A stretch of DNA of 64,000 nt from DATCBF01 sp964401995 (GTDB lineage Bacteria; Actinomycetota; Thermoleophilia; Solirubrobacterales; 70-9). A program made the translations under genes and the position numbers. A model generated the notes under the pieces. The model did not search any database and had not been told where the DNA came from. It worked only from the letters and a program-made list of their open reading frames with translations. The DNA lies in assembly GCA_964401995.1 (NCBI GenBank), contig CAYOAP010000013.1, positions 40,008 through 104,007 of the forward strand, in the 5' to 3' direction. Below, piece by piece: positions 34,826 through 43,618 of the stretch (its first letter is position 1; each line of letters starts with the position of its first letter).

Positions 34826-36229
34826 TTAACCGACGGGGACGCCCGGGACCTGGAAGCGGCCGTTGCCGTTGTCGGGGCTGGCGGTCTCGGCGATCCTCGC
34901 CTCCAGCGCCAGCTCCTTCTCGAAATCGGCCGCCTCGCCGTGCTGGAAGGAGACGTCTTTGCCGTCGAGCAGCTCGATGAAGACCTCGACGAAGCGGGCG
35001 TCGAGCTGTTTGCCGGCGACCCGGCGCAGCTCCTGGATCGCTTCGTGGCTCGACATCGGCGTCCGGTAGGAGTCGCGCGCCGTCATCACGTCGTAGGTAT
35101 CGGAGACGGAGATGATCCGGGCCAGCTCAGGAATCTCATCGCCGGCGAGGCCGCGCGGATAGCCTTTGCCGTCGATCCGCTCGTGGTGGGCGAGGATGAT
35201 CTCCGCCACCGGCCCATAGCCGTCCAGCGAAGAGACGACCCGCGCGCCCTGCTGCGGGTGACGGCGGATCAACATCCAGTCCTCGTCCGTCAGCGGCACG
35301 TTGGCCTTGAGGATGCGGTCGGGAAGGATGAACTTGCCGATGTCGTGGAGGAGGGCGGCGATGTGGACCAGCTCCTCCTCCTGGCGCGAGTAGCCGGCGC
35401 GCTGGGCGATCGCCCGCGAGTAACGGGCGACGGCGGCGCTGTGGCGGGCGGTCATCTGGTCGCGCAGGTCGAGCGTGCGCAGCATCGCGCTCAACATCCC
35501 GACCTGGAAGCTGGCCAGCTGCTTGCTGCGCAGCTCGAGTTCGCGGGCGCGCTGCTGGGAGAGCAGCAGCTGGCCGAGCAGGTACTGGAAGGTGACCAAG
35601 ACGACGCCGAAGAGGGCGATCGCCGAGATCCCGATCACGTGGTAGATGAAGGCGACGGCGACAGCGAGCATCGCGCTCGCGAACTCCGAGGGCAGCACCG
35701 GGGGCAGGACCTTCAGCTTCTCGGCAAAGGAGACCCGTTCGACGTAACAGCCGTAGCTGGCGATCATCGCGAAGTTGATTGCCAGCACGAACTGGAAGAG
35801 GGCGAAGACCCAGAGATAGAAGGTCGGGTCGTCGGCGGTCAGGCCGGTCAGCTTCACGACCTGGTGGAAGACGATGCCCCCGATCAGGGGGAAGACCGCG
35901 TAGGTGACCACGTTGTTGAGCAGGTAGTGCCATTCGTCCTGCCAGCGCAGCCAGCCGGCGAAAATCGTCGCCACCCCAATCAGCGCCGCCGGGGTGCCGC
36001 CGAGGAAGACCATCGCCACAACCAGGGCGAGGAAGCTGCCGGAGATCAGCAGTTTCGACTCGGCGCGGACCGCGGTCAGGTCGCTGAAGATCGAGAAGAC
36101 GAGGAGGACGGCCAGCAGGCCCGTGTTCCAGTTGCACTCGGGGGCCTGCCAGACGCCGATTGCGGCAGCCGCGACCAGCGCGGCGAACATGCCGGCAATC
36201 GCGATGCGGGTTGGGCGCTTGGCAGCCAT
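34826..36229 (-). CDS. Membrane HD-GYP cyclic-di-GMP phosphodiesterase
   Basis: Hydrolyses cyclic-di-GMP. 467 residues: an N-terminal membrane domain of about six to seven helices (about 8-225, with VFLGGTPAALIGV), a linker helix (226-245), then HD-GYP (about 245-430) with HIAALLHDIGKFILPDRIL (His-Asp 295-296), HHERIDGKGYPRGL containing GYP at 356-358, and VSDTYDVMTARDSYR. Metal ligands appear intact, so an active enzyme is expected. The diguanylate cyclase gene follows 33 bp downstream. A long structured leader of several hundred bp precedes the start. Confidence 0.93.
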   Translation of the reverse strand: MAAKRPTRIAIAGMFAALVAAAAIGVWQAPECNWNTGLLAVLLVFSIFSDLTAVRAESKLLISGSFLALVVAMVFLGGTPAALIGVATIFAGWLRWQDEWHYLLNNVVTYAVFPLIGGIVFHQVVKLTGLTADDPTFYLWVFALFQFVLAINFAMIASYGCYVERVSFAEKLKVLPPVLPSEFASAMLAVAVAFIYHVIGISAIALFGVVLVTFQYLLGQLLLSQQRARELELRSKQLASFQVGMLSAMLRTLDLRDQMTARHSAAVARYSRAIAQRAGYSRQEEELVHIAALLHDIGKFILPDRILKANVPLTDEDWMLIRRHPQQGARVVSSLDGYGPVAEIILAHHERIDGKGYPRGLAGDEIPELARIISVSDTYDVMTARDSYRTPMSSHEAIQELRRVAGKQLDARFVEVFIELLDGKDVSFQHGEAADFEKELALEARIAETASPDNGNGRFQVPGVPVG

Positions 36230-36510
36230 GGGCTGGGTTTTCGAGCAGGCACCAAGACACAGGCGCCCTGCCGTGGATTACAGATTCATGGGCGGGCGCC
36301 CATTCCCTGCGCCAATCGGCAATGCGCCTTGCATCGATGCACTTCTTCTATTTGAAGCTACCCGCCCCTCAAACCTCTTACAACCGGTATTGGCCGTATA
36401 ACCGGTGCGATTGCAGGGCATTGGAATCTCGACCCTGTGCAGGCATGAAGCCCTGCGTCCCGAAAAGCACGAAGGGCGCCCCGCGCGGGACGCCCTCCGA
36501 AAATTTGAAT

Positions 36511-36537
36511 CGAGCGTTGTAGAGAACGCTCGTTTTT
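36511..36537 (+). terminator. Rho-independent terminator in the intergenic region
   Basis: Perfect 8-bp stem CGAGCGTT (36511-36518) and AACGCTCG (36525-36532) with a 6-nt loop, then five T residues on the plus strand. There is no plus-strand protein gene directly upstream, so it implies a plus-strand transcript (small RNA) starting somewhere in 36240-36500, or an attenuator-type hairpin when read from the other strand. Confidence 0.7.
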
Positions 36538-36542
36538 AAGAT

Positions 36543-36563
36543 CTAGCCGTGACGGAAGCCCAT
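36543..36563 (-). CDS. Possible seven-codon leader peptide (MGFRHG)
   Basis: ATG at 36563 reads M-G-F-R-H-G then TAG (36543-36545). AAGGAAGG (36573-36580) is an excellent ribosome site 9 nt upstream, much stronger than those of most genes here. Followed by the 36511-36532 stem-loop and the long leader of the HD-GYP gene, so it could be an attenuation-type leader peptide. Very short; chance occurrence is possible. Confidence 0.3.
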   Translation of the reverse strand: MGFRHG

Positions 36564-36674
36564 TGCCTTTTTCCTTCCTTTGGGGGTTGAAGCCCTCAAT
36601 TGCCTAACTGCTCTTGAAACTCGTGCACTGCCTTTCAACTGCTTGCGGAAGTTTGTACCACAGCTTGTCCAAAA

Positions 36675-36703
36675 CTTGTGCATCTGCAGGAAATCTTGTG
36701 CAT
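36675..36703. promoter_or_regulatory. Direct repeats CTTGTGCAT upstream of the MFS gene
   Basis: CTTGTGCAT at 36675-36683 and again at 36695-36703, exactly 20 bp apart (two helical turns), each followed by a TGCAG or ATGCAG. A degenerate CTCGTGCAC is at 36620-36628 and CTTGTCCAA at 36664-36672. The array ends 27 bp before the MFS start, a typical operator position. Confidence 0.4.
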
Positions 36704-36729
36704 AAATGCAGTAGTACGACCGTTTACCT

Positions 36730-38031
36730 ATGCGTAATCAACGCCTGACCGCGCCTTTGCGCCGGCCCCTCTTCCGGCGGCTGGCGGCGACCTACGCGAT
36801 CAACGAGCTGGGCGACTGGATGGGAATCGTCGCCCTCTCCGTCCTCGTTTTTGACCGCACCGACAGCGCCCTGGCGACGGCGGGACTGTTCCTCGGGACC
36901 CGCTTCCTGCCGGCGCTGCTGGCCCCGGTGATGGTCGCCAAGGCCGAGCAGCCGCCGCCGCGGTTCGTGCTGCCGGTCATCTACTGCGGCGAGGCCGCTG
37001 CCTTCGGCGCCCTCGCCCTGCTCGCCAACCACTTCTCGCTGGCTGGGGTGATCGCCCTGGCGACGGTCGACGGCGCGCTCGCCCTGACCGGCCGCTCGCT
37101 GACCCGGGCGGTGGTCGCGACCCTGCTTGAGCCGACCGGTGAGCTGCGAGCCGGCAACGCGGTCCTGAACGTGGCCTTCACCGGCGGCGCCGCCCTCGGG
37201 CCCGGCATCGCCGGGCTCGTCGTCGCCGGCTTCGGCGTCCAATCGGCCCTGCTGCTCGACGCGGCCTCCTTCTACCTGGTCGGTTGGATCCTGCTCACGG
37301 CGGGGCCGCTGCCCCAGGCCGAGCCCGACCCGGGCGAACTGCGCGAGCGAGTCAAGGCGGGGATCAAATACGTGCGCGAGACCGCGACCCTGCGCCGCCT
37401 CCTGGTCGCCCAGGGCGGCGCCTTCATCTTCTTCGCCGCGGTGATCCCGATCGAGGTGATCTACGCCAAGCAGACGCTCGACGCCGGCGACTCCGGCTAC
37501 GGCATCCTGCTCGCGAGCTGGGGCGTGGGGATGGTGCTGGGCAGCTTCGTCTTTGCTGCGATCCGCAAGGCGCCGCTCCCCTACCTGCTCTTCTTCAGCA
37601 CCCTCGCCGTCGGCGCCGGCTACCTGGGGCTGGCCGGCGCGCCGACCCTGGCCTTCGCCTGCGCCGCCTCGATCGTCGGCGGCGCCGGCAACGGCGTCCA
37701 GTGGGTGGCGGCGATCAGCGCCGTCCAGGAGCTCACCCGCCAGGGCATGCAGGCGCGGGTGATGAGCGTGCTGGAGTCGATCGGGGCGGCGATGCCAGGG
37801 GTCGGCTACATCGTCGGCGGCCTGATCGCGACCGGCCACGATCCGCGTGCGACATTCCTCGTCGCCGGGATCGGCGTCTTCGTGATCGCGCTCGTCGCAG
37901 CGCCGATCCTTGGCACAAAATGGCCTGAACGCGGGGCAAAGATCAAGTCAAAGGGCCTTGACGCGCGTGATGAGGTTGTGGTGGAGTTGATTCCGTTTGC
38001 CGGTGCAACCAGTCTGACTGGAGGGTCTTGA
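36730..38031 (+). CDS. MFS transporter
   Basis: A 433-residue major facilitator with about 12 helices. The opening FRRLAATYAINELGDWMGIV and LFLGTRFLPALLAPVMVAKA match the MFS_3/EntS-like efflux subgroup, and RSLTRAVVATLLEPTGELRA is the usual motif region between helices 4 and 5. Substrate unknown. ATG 36730 has no clear ribosome site. It ends 1 bp before the TTG start of the peptide-binding protein gene, so the two may share a transcript. Confidence 0.88.
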   Translation: MRNQRLTAPLRRPLFRRLAATYAINELGDWMGIVALSVLVFDRTDSALATAGLFLGTRFLPALLAPVMVAKAEQPPPRFVLPVIYCGEAAAFGALALLANHFSLAGVIALATVDGALALTGRSLTRAVVATLLEPTGELRAGNAVLNVAFTGGAALGPGIAGLVVAGFGVQSALLLDAASFYLVGWILLTAGPLPQAEPDPGELRERVKAGIKYVRETATLRRLLVAQGGAFIFFAAVIPIEVIYAKQTLDAGDSGYGILLASWGVGMVLGSFVFAAIRKAPLPYLLFFSTLAVGAGYLGLAGAPTLAFACAASIVGGAGNGVQWVAAISAVQELTRQGMQARVMSVLESIGAAMPGVGYIVGGLIATGHDPRATFLVAGIGVFVIALVAAPILGTKWPERGAKIKSKGLDARDEVVVELIPFAGATSLTGGS

Positions 38032-38032
38032 A

Positions 38033-39661
38033 TTGAAGAAGCTTGGCGTTGTTCTGTGTGTGGCTGCGATGACGACGCTGGGCTTGAGCGCCTGCGGGAG
38101 CGGTAGCTCCGGGGGCAAAGAGGGAGGCACGCTGACCGGGACCTACGCCTCCTTCCCCGACTACCTGGATCCCGCCCTCTCTTACACCGCCGAAGGATGG
38201 ACGGCGATGTACGACACCTACATCCCGCTCTTGACCTATGCCCACGCATCCGGCGCCGATGGCAGCAAGGTGATCCCGGGCCTGGCGAAAGCGATGCCGA
38301 AAATCAGCAACGGCGAAAAGACCTACACCCTCTTCCTCCGCCCCGGCCTCAAATACTCCGACGGCACCCCGGTCAAGGCCTCTGACTTCACCAACGCGGT
38401 CGAACGCGTCTTCAAGATCAACTCTGGCGGCTCTCCCTTCTACACCGACATCGTCGGCGCCGAAAAGTTCGCCGAAACCAAGACCGGCGGCATCCCCGGG
38501 ATCAAGACCAACGACAAGACCGGCGAAATCGTGATCAACCTGGTCAAGCCACGAGGCACCTTCACCAACGAGCTCGGCCTGATGTTCGTCGCCCCGGTGC
38601 CGCCGGACACGCCGGACACGAACCAGTCATCGAACCCGCCCCCGGCCACCGGCCCGTACGTGATCACCAAGTCCGATCCCGGCCGTGGCTGGTCGTATGA
38701 ACGCAATCCGCAGTGGGCCAAGAACAACGGCAAGCTGATGCCCGAAATCCCCAGCGGCCACGTCGACAAGATCGACATCAGCGTCGTCCGCAACAAAGCG
38801 ACCCAGGTCCACGACACCGAACAGGGCAAGTTCGACTGGATGCAGACGCCGCCCCCACCGGACCTCTACTCAGGCGTCAAAAGCAAGTACGAAGCCAAAA
38901 ACCAGTTCCGGGTCGAGAACACGATCAGCGTCTACTACTTCTGGATGAACACGAAAGTGCCGCCCTTCAACGACCCCAAGGTGCGCGAGGCGGTCAACTA
39001 TGCGGTCGACCCGGAAGCGATGATCAGGATCTACGCTGGCCAGATCGCCCCGACCCAGCAGATCCTCCCCCCGGGCATGCCCGGCTACAAGAAATACGAG
39101 CTTTACCCGCACGACCTGGCCAAAGCGAAGGCCTTGATCAAAGAAGCCAACCCCTCCGATCGCAACATCACGGTCTGGGGTGACAACGAAGCCGAAAACA
39201 GCAAGGCCGTCACCTACTACCAGAGCGTCTTGGAGGAACTCGGCTTCAACGCGAAGCTGAAAATCATCAACGCCGACAACTACTTCACCGTGATCGGCAA
39301 CCAGAACACGCCGGACCTCGACACCGGCTGGTTCGACTGGTTCGAGGATTACCCGCACCCGAACGACTACTTCCAGCCATTGCTGGCGGGCGAAAGCATC
39401 CTCCCCACCAACAACGCCAACTTCACCCAGACGGCCTACCCGGACCTGGACAAGAAGATCTCCGAACTCGGCGAACAGCAGCTCGGGCCGAAGCAGGAAG
39501 CCGGATACGCGGAGCTCGACAAGAGCTACATGGAAAAGGCGGTCTGGGCGCCCTACGGGAACCGGACGGTTCCGACCTTCGTCTCCAGCGCGATCGACCT
39601 CGACAAGGTGATCTTCAACCCGACCTTTGGTCAGGATCTGACGAGCTTCCAGTTCAAGTAG
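38033..39661 (+). CDS. Peptide ABC transporter substrate-binding lipoprotein (OppA/DppA family)
   Basis: A 542-residue SBP family 5 lipoprotein. The start is TTG 38033 with GGAGGG upstream, giving signal peptide KKLGVVLCVAAMTTLGLSAC with a lipobox cysteine at residue 20 (LSAC), then a GSGSSGG linker. The mature part has SBP_bac_5 features such as DYLDPALSYT, GLKYSDGTPVKASDFTNAVE and FNDPKVREAVNYAVDPEAM. It begins the complete importer operon with two permeases and two ATPases. Substrate is likely oligopeptides or similar molecules. Confidence 0.93.
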   Translation: MKKLGVVLCVAAMTTLGLSACGSGSSGGKEGGTLTGTYASFPDYLDPALSYTAEGWTAMYDTYIPLLTYAHASGADGSKVIPGLAKAMPKISNGEKTYTLFLRPGLKYSDGTPVKASDFTNAVERVFKINSGGSPFYTDIVGAEKFAETKTGGIPGIKTNDKTGEIVINLVKPRGTFTNELGLMFVAPVPPDTPDTNQSSNPPPATGPYVITKSDPGRGWSYERNPQWAKNNGKLMPEIPSGHVDKIDISVVRNKATQVHDTEQGKFDWMQTPPPPDLYSGVKSKYEAKNQFRVENTISVYYFWMNTKVPPFNDPKVREAVNYAVDPEAMIRIYAGQIAPTQQILPPGMPGYKKYELYPHDLAKAKALIKEANPSDRNITVWGDNEAENSKAVTYYQSVLEELGFNAKLKIINADNYFTVIGNQNTPDLDTGWFDWFEDYPHPNDYFQPLLAGESILPTNNANFTQTAYPDLDKKISELGEQQLGPKQEAGYAELDKSYMEKAVWAPYGNRTVPTFVSSAIDLDKVIFNPTFGQDLTSFQFK

Positions 39662-39691
39662 GGGGACCGACCGCGCCTTCACAATAGGCCG

Positions 39692-40786
39692 GTGGCCCTC
39701 GAACCCAGCCTCGAGCCGTCCCTCCCCGGCGCCGGGGAGGCGGGCTTTCCGCCCGCCCCGGCTGGGGTCTCGGCCGAGGGCCGGGGGCCCTGGTCGCTTG
39801 CCTTCAGGCGGCTGCTGCGCAACCGCGTGGCGCTTGCCTTCGGCGCGCTGTTCGTCCTGATCGTCGCCTTCGTCCTTGCCGCCCCCCTCTGGGCGAACGA
39901 CGTCGCCCACACCGGACCGAACGCCACCCACACGACCGAGAAAATCTCGGTCGACGGCGAACGGCGCGAAGTCGTCAACCTTGAAGGGGTGCCGATCGGG
40001 CCGGTCTACCTCGGCGCCGACGGCAAGTTCTTCCTCGGCGCCGACGGCGGCCTTGGCCGTGACGAGATGGTGAGGCTGATGTACGGCGGCCGCACCTCGC
40101 TCTTCGTCGGCATCGTCGCCGCCCTGATCACGACCGTCCTGGCCACCCTGCTCGGCCTGATCGCCGGCTACTACCGGGGTTGGGCCGACGCGGTGATCTC
40201 GCGCTCGATGGACGTGATCTGGGCCTTCCCGGTCCTGCTGCTCGGCATCGCCCTCGGCACCGCGCTTGCCGTCGGCGGCCTGAAGATCGGGCCGCTCTCC
40301 CTCTCCAGCGGCTCGATCTGGATCCCGATCCTGATCATCGGCTTCGTCTACGTCCCCTACATGGGCCGGGCGGTGCGCGGCGAGGTCCTGGCCCTGCGCG
40401 AAAAAGAGTTCGTCGAGGCCGCAGTCGCCCAGGGCGCCGGGCCGCTGCGGGTGATGTTCGGCGAGCTGCTGCCGAATCTCTCGACCACGATCATCGTCTT
40501 CTTCACCCTCAACATCGCCAACAGCATGTTGCTCGAGGCGGGCCTCTCCTTCCTCGGCGCCGGGGTCCAGCCGCCCAACTCCTCCTGGGGCACGATGCTC
40601 GCCGAAGGCTTCGAACAGATCACCAGCGCCCCGCAGCTGGCGATCATCCCCGGCACGATGATCCTGCTCACCGTGCTTGCCGCCAACGTCTTCGGCGACG
40701 GCGTGCGCGACGCGCTCGACCCGAAATCGAAGGTGCGGCTCGAGGCCCGCGCCGGCAAGGTCGAGCCGGAGGGGACGGCGGTCTGA
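39692..40786 (+). CDS. Peptide ABC transporter permease (DppC-type)
   Basis: A 364-residue permease. A Pro/Ala-rich cytoplasmic N-terminus is followed by TM1, a soluble insertion of about 80 residues (about 70-130), then the permease core with GRTSLFVGIVAALITTVLAT, and the EAA loop KEFVEAAVAQGAGPLRVMFG. The GTG start at 39692 is the first in frame; little N-terminal conservation helps. It overlaps the next permease at TGATG. The C subunit precedes the B subunit here, the reverse of the usual dppBC order. Confidence 0.9.
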   Translation: MALEPSLEPSLPGAGEAGFPPAPAGVSAEGRGPWSLAFRRLLRNRVALAFGALFVLIVAFVLAAPLWANDVAHTGPNATHTTEKISVDGERREVVNLEGVPIGPVYLGADGKFFLGADGGLGRDEMVRLMYGGRTSLFVGIVAALITTVLATLLGLIAGYYRGWADAVISRSMDVIWAFPVLLLGIALGTALAVGGLKIGPLSLSSGSIWIPILIIGFVYVPYMGRAVRGEVLALREKEFVEAAVAQGAGPLRVMFGELLPNLSTTIIVFFTLNIANSMLLEAGLSFLGAGVQPPNSSWGTMLAEGFEQITSAPQLAIIPGTMILLTVLAANVFGDGVRDALDPKSKVRLEARAGKVEPEGTAV

Positions 40787-41745
40787 TGGCCCGCTTCGCC
40801 GCCAGGCGCCTGGTCGGGATGATCCTGGTCCTGTTCGCGATCTCGGTGATCGTCTTCGCGATCTTCAACGTGATCCCGAACTCCGACCCGGCGGTGCGGA
40901 TGGCCGGCAAAACAGCCGATGCGCAGCTGATCGAAAACGTGAGGAAGGAATGGGGCTTCGACGATTCACTGCCACAGCAGTACATGACGACGATGAAGAA
41001 GATCTTCACCGGCGACCTGATCTCCTACACGGAACGGGCCAACGTCGACGAGAAGATCGTCGAAGGCGTCCCCCAGACCTTCTCGCTCTGCATCGGCGCC
41101 GCCGTGATCTGGATGTTCTTCGGGATCCTCTTCGGCTACCTCTCGGCGGTTCGGGCCGGCGGCTGGCTCGACCGGGTGCTGACCGTGGTCTCGGTGGCCG
41201 GGATCTCGATCCCGGTCGTCTGGCTCGGCGTGATCCTGCTCAATTTCTTCTGTTACAAGCTCGAACTCTTCCCCACCGGCGGCTATGTCGGCTTCACCGA
41301 AGATCCGGTTCAGTGGGCCTACCACCTGATCCTGCCCTGGTTGACCCTGGCCTTCATCAGCGTCGGCTTCTACAGCCGCGTATTGCGCTCCAACATGCTC
41401 GACGCGATGAGCGAGGACTACGTGCGGACGGCGCGGGCCAAGGGCCTGAGCGAGCGCCGGGTGATGACCCGCCACGTCCTGCGCAACTCGCTGATCCCGA
41501 TCGTCACCCTCTTCGGACTTGACTTCGGCGCCACCCTCGGCGGCGGCGCGATCCTGACCGAAGCCGTCTTCGGCCTAGAAGGGATCGGCCAGTACGCCTT
41601 CGAAGCGACGACCAACCTCGACCTGCCGCCGGTGATGGCGATCACCCTGTTCGGCGCCTTCTTCATCGTCTTCTTCAACGCCCTGGTCGATATCGCCTAC
41701 GCCTATCTCGACCCGCGGGTACGGCTGGGGACGTCGGCGCAGTGA
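40786..41745 (+). CDS. Peptide ABC transporter permease (DppB-type)
   Basis: A 319-residue permease from ATG 40786 (overlapping the previous stop). Typical N-terminus MARFAARRLVGMILVLFAIS, then the FNVIPNSDPAV segment, six helices, and the EAA loop EDYVRTARAKGLSERRVMTR. It ends NALVDIAYAYLDPRVRLG, the family's C-terminal signature. Forms the heterodimeric channel with the preceding permease. The stop overlaps the oppD-like start by 4 bp. Confidence 0.93.
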   Translation: MARFAARRLVGMILVLFAISVIVFAIFNVIPNSDPAVRMAGKTADAQLIENVRKEWGFDDSLPQQYMTTMKKIFTGDLISYTERANVDEKIVEGVPQTFSLCIGAAVIWMFFGILFGYLSAVRAGGWLDRVLTVVSVAGISIPVVWLGVILLNFFCYKLELFPTGGYVGFTEDPVQWAYHLILPWLTLAFISVGFYSRVLRSNMLDAMSEDYVRTARAKGLSERRVMTRHVLRNSLIPIVTLFGLDFGATLGGGAILTEAVFGLEGIGQYAFEATTNLDLPPVMAITLFGAFFIVFFNALVDIAYAYLDPRVRLGTSAQ

Positions 41746-42782
41746 ACGCCCAGCCGCTGCTCTCCGTGCGCGACCTGCGGGTCGGCTTCACGACCGAAGC
41801 CGGGCGGCTGCAGGCGGTCGACGGCGTCAGCTTCGAGCTCGCCGCCGGCGAAGTGCTGGCGATCGTCGGCGAGTCCGGCTCGGGCAAGAGCGTCACCGCG
41901 CAGACGATCCTCGGATTGACCCGCTCTCCCAACGCGACGATCGAGGGCTCGGTCGCCCTGCGCGGGGCCGAGCTGCTCGACGCCGATGAAGCCGAGCTGC
42001 GCAAGGTGCGCGGGGCCGAGATCGCGATGATCTTCCAGGACCCGATGACCTCGCTCAACCCGGTCCAGCGGGTCGGCGCGCAGCTGGTCGAGGCGATCCG
42101 CGCCCACAACTCGGGCGCCAGCAAGGACGCCGCCCGCCAGCAGGCGATCGAGCTGCTCGACGCGGTCGGCATCGCCGACGCCGAGCGCAGGGTCGACGAC
42201 TACCCCCATGAATTCTCCGGCGGGATGCGGCAGCGGGCGATGATCGCGATGGGGCTGACGCTCGAGCCCGAGGTGCTGATCGCCGACGAGCCGACGACGG
42301 CGCTCGACGTCACGATCCAGGCCCAGATCCTGCGCCTGCTGGAAGACCTCAACCGCGAGCGCAACCTGGCGACGATCCTGATCACCCACGACCTCGGCGT
42401 CGTCGCCGAGATGGCCGACCGGGTGCTGGTGATGTACGCCGGGCGGGTGGTCGAGGCGGGGACGCTCGACGAGATCTTCTACGACCCTCAGCACCCCTAC
42501 ACCTGGGGCCTGCTCGGCTCCCTTTCACGCCTCGATCGCCCACGGCCGCGCCGGCTGCCGCAGATCAGCGGCGCCCCGCCCTCGCTGCTGGCGCCGCCGA
42601 GCGGCTGCGCCTTCCATCCCCGCTGCCCGCACGAGTTCAGCAAGTGCTCGTCGCTGCCCGGCCTCGAGGCCAGGCTTGAGGATGCCCCCGCCCACGCCGA
42701 TCGCTGCTGGCTGACGCCAGCGCAGAAGCGCGAGCTGCGCGAGGTCGAAGGCCGGATCGGCTTGGAGGCGCCGACGCCATGA
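41742..42782 (+). CDS. Peptide ABC transporter ATP-binding protein (OppD-type)
   Basis: A 346-residue ATPase, GTG start 41742. Walker A GESGSGKSVTAQTILGL, Q-loop FQDPMTSLNPV, signature EFSGGMRQRAMIAMGL, Walker B VLIADEPTTALDVT. The C-terminal oligo_HPY region carries four cysteines spaced as in Fe-S-containing OppD proteins (GCAFHPRCPHEFSKC...CW). It overlaps the next ATPase gene by 4 bp. Confidence 0.94.
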   Translation: MNAQPLLSVRDLRVGFTTEAGRLQAVDGVSFELAAGEVLAIVGESGSGKSVTAQTILGLTRSPNATIEGSVALRGAELLDADEAELRKVRGAEIAMIFQDPMTSLNPVQRVGAQLVEAIRAHNSGASKDAARQQAIELLDAVGIADAERRVDDYPHEFSGGMRQRAMIAMGLTLEPEVLIADEPTTALDVTIQAQILRLLEDLNRERNLATILITHDLGVVAEMADRVLVMYAGRVVEAGTLDEIFYDPQHPYTWGLLGSLSRLDRPRPRRLPQISGAPPSLLAPPSGCAFHPRCPHEFSKCSSLPGLEARLEDAPAHADRCWLTPAQKRELREVEGRIGLEAPTP

Positions 42783-43618
42783 GCGCCGAGCTCCTGATTG
42801 AAGCCACGAACCTGGTCAAGCACTTCCCGATCAAGAAGGGCTTGCTGATTGACCGCGAGGTCGATCAGGTGCGGGCGGTCGACGACGTCAGCCTCACCAT
42901 CGGCAGGGGCGAAACCCTGGGCCTGGTCGGCGAGTCCGGCAGCGGCAAGTCGACCCTCTGCCGGACCGTGCTGCAGCTGCTGGCCCCAACCTCCGGCTCG
43001 GTCCGCTTCGAGGGAGAGGAGATCGCCGGGCTCTCGCGGCGCCAGATGCGGCCCTTCCGCCGCCAGATGCAGATGATCTTCCAGGACCCCTACGCCTCGC
43101 TCAACCCGCGCAAGCGGGTCGGCCAGATCGTCGGCGACCCGCTGAAGCTGCAGGGAGTCGCCTCCGGCGGCGAGCTTCGCACCCAGGTCCAGGAGCTGCT
43201 GGAGCGGGTCGGCCTCTCCGCCGAGCACTACAACCGCTTCCCGCACGAGTTCTCCGGCGGCCAGCGGCAGCGGATCGGGATCGCCCGCGCAATTGCCCTG
43301 AAGCCGAAGCTGATCGTCGCCGACGAGCCCGTCTCCGCCCTCGACGTCTCGATCCAGGCCCAGATCATCAACCTGCTCGACGACCTCCAGGACGAGCTCG
43401 GCCTCACCTACCTCTTCGTCGCCCACGACATCGGCGTCGTCCGCCACATCTCCGACCGGATCGCGGTCATGCACAACGGCAAGATCGTCGAGACCGGCAG
43501 CGCAGACCAGGTCTGCGAGCAGCCCGCCGACGCCTACACGAAGCAGCTGCTGGCGTCGGTCCCGATTCCCGACCCGCGCGAGAGCCGCGCCCGGCGGCAG
43601 CGCACCGCAGCAGGGTGA
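42779..43618 (+). CDS. Peptide ABC transporter ATP-binding protein (OppF-type)
   Basis: A 279-residue ATPase. Begins EATNLVKHFPIKKG, typical OppF; Walker A GESGSGKSTLCRTVLQL, Q-loop FQDPYASLNPRKRVG, signature EFSGGQRQRIGIARAIAL, Walker B LIVADEPVSALDVS. The C-terminal HPY segment is short and lacks the cysteines. Last transporter gene; its stop overlaps the GTG start of the DNA ligase gene by 4 bp. Confidence 0.94.
   Translation: MSAELLIEATNLVKHFPIKKGLLIDREVDQVRAVDDVSLTIGRGETLGLVGESGSGKSTLCRTVLQLLAPTSGSVRFEGEEIAGLSRRQMRPFRRQMQMIFQDPYASLNPRKRVGQIVGDPLKLQGVASGGELRTQVQELLERVGLSAEHYNRFPHEFSGGQRQRIGIARAIALKPKLIVADEPVSALDVSIQAQIINLLDDLQDELGLTYLFVAHDIGVVRHISDRIAVMHNGKIVETGSADQVCEQPADAYTKQLLASVPIPDPRESRARRQRTAAG

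Larger units (their letters stand above)
36230..36729. promoter_or_regulatory. Structured 500-bp intergenic region between HD-GYP and MFS genes
   Basis: Less GC-rich than its surroundings and with no convincing long gene. It holds, left to right: near-palindromic ACCGGT repeats (about 36382-36406); alternative hairpins GCAGGGC (36413-36419) with GCCCTGC (36450-36456); a GC hairpin GGGCG...CGCCC (about 36474-36495); a rho-independent terminator (36511-36537); a seven-codon frame with strong ribosome site on the minus strand (36543-36563); and direct repeats CTTGTGCAT (36675, 36695). Could be a regulated leader for the HD-GYP gene and/or a small RNA gene plus the MFS promoter. Confidence 0.5.

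Noticed and set aside
36650..36710. TTGTCCAAA and TTGTGCAT sequences that resemble DnaA boxes, suggesting an origin.
   Set aside because: Only one near match to the actinobacterial TTGTCCACA box, no dnaA/dnaN neighbours, and the two best repeats better fit an operator.
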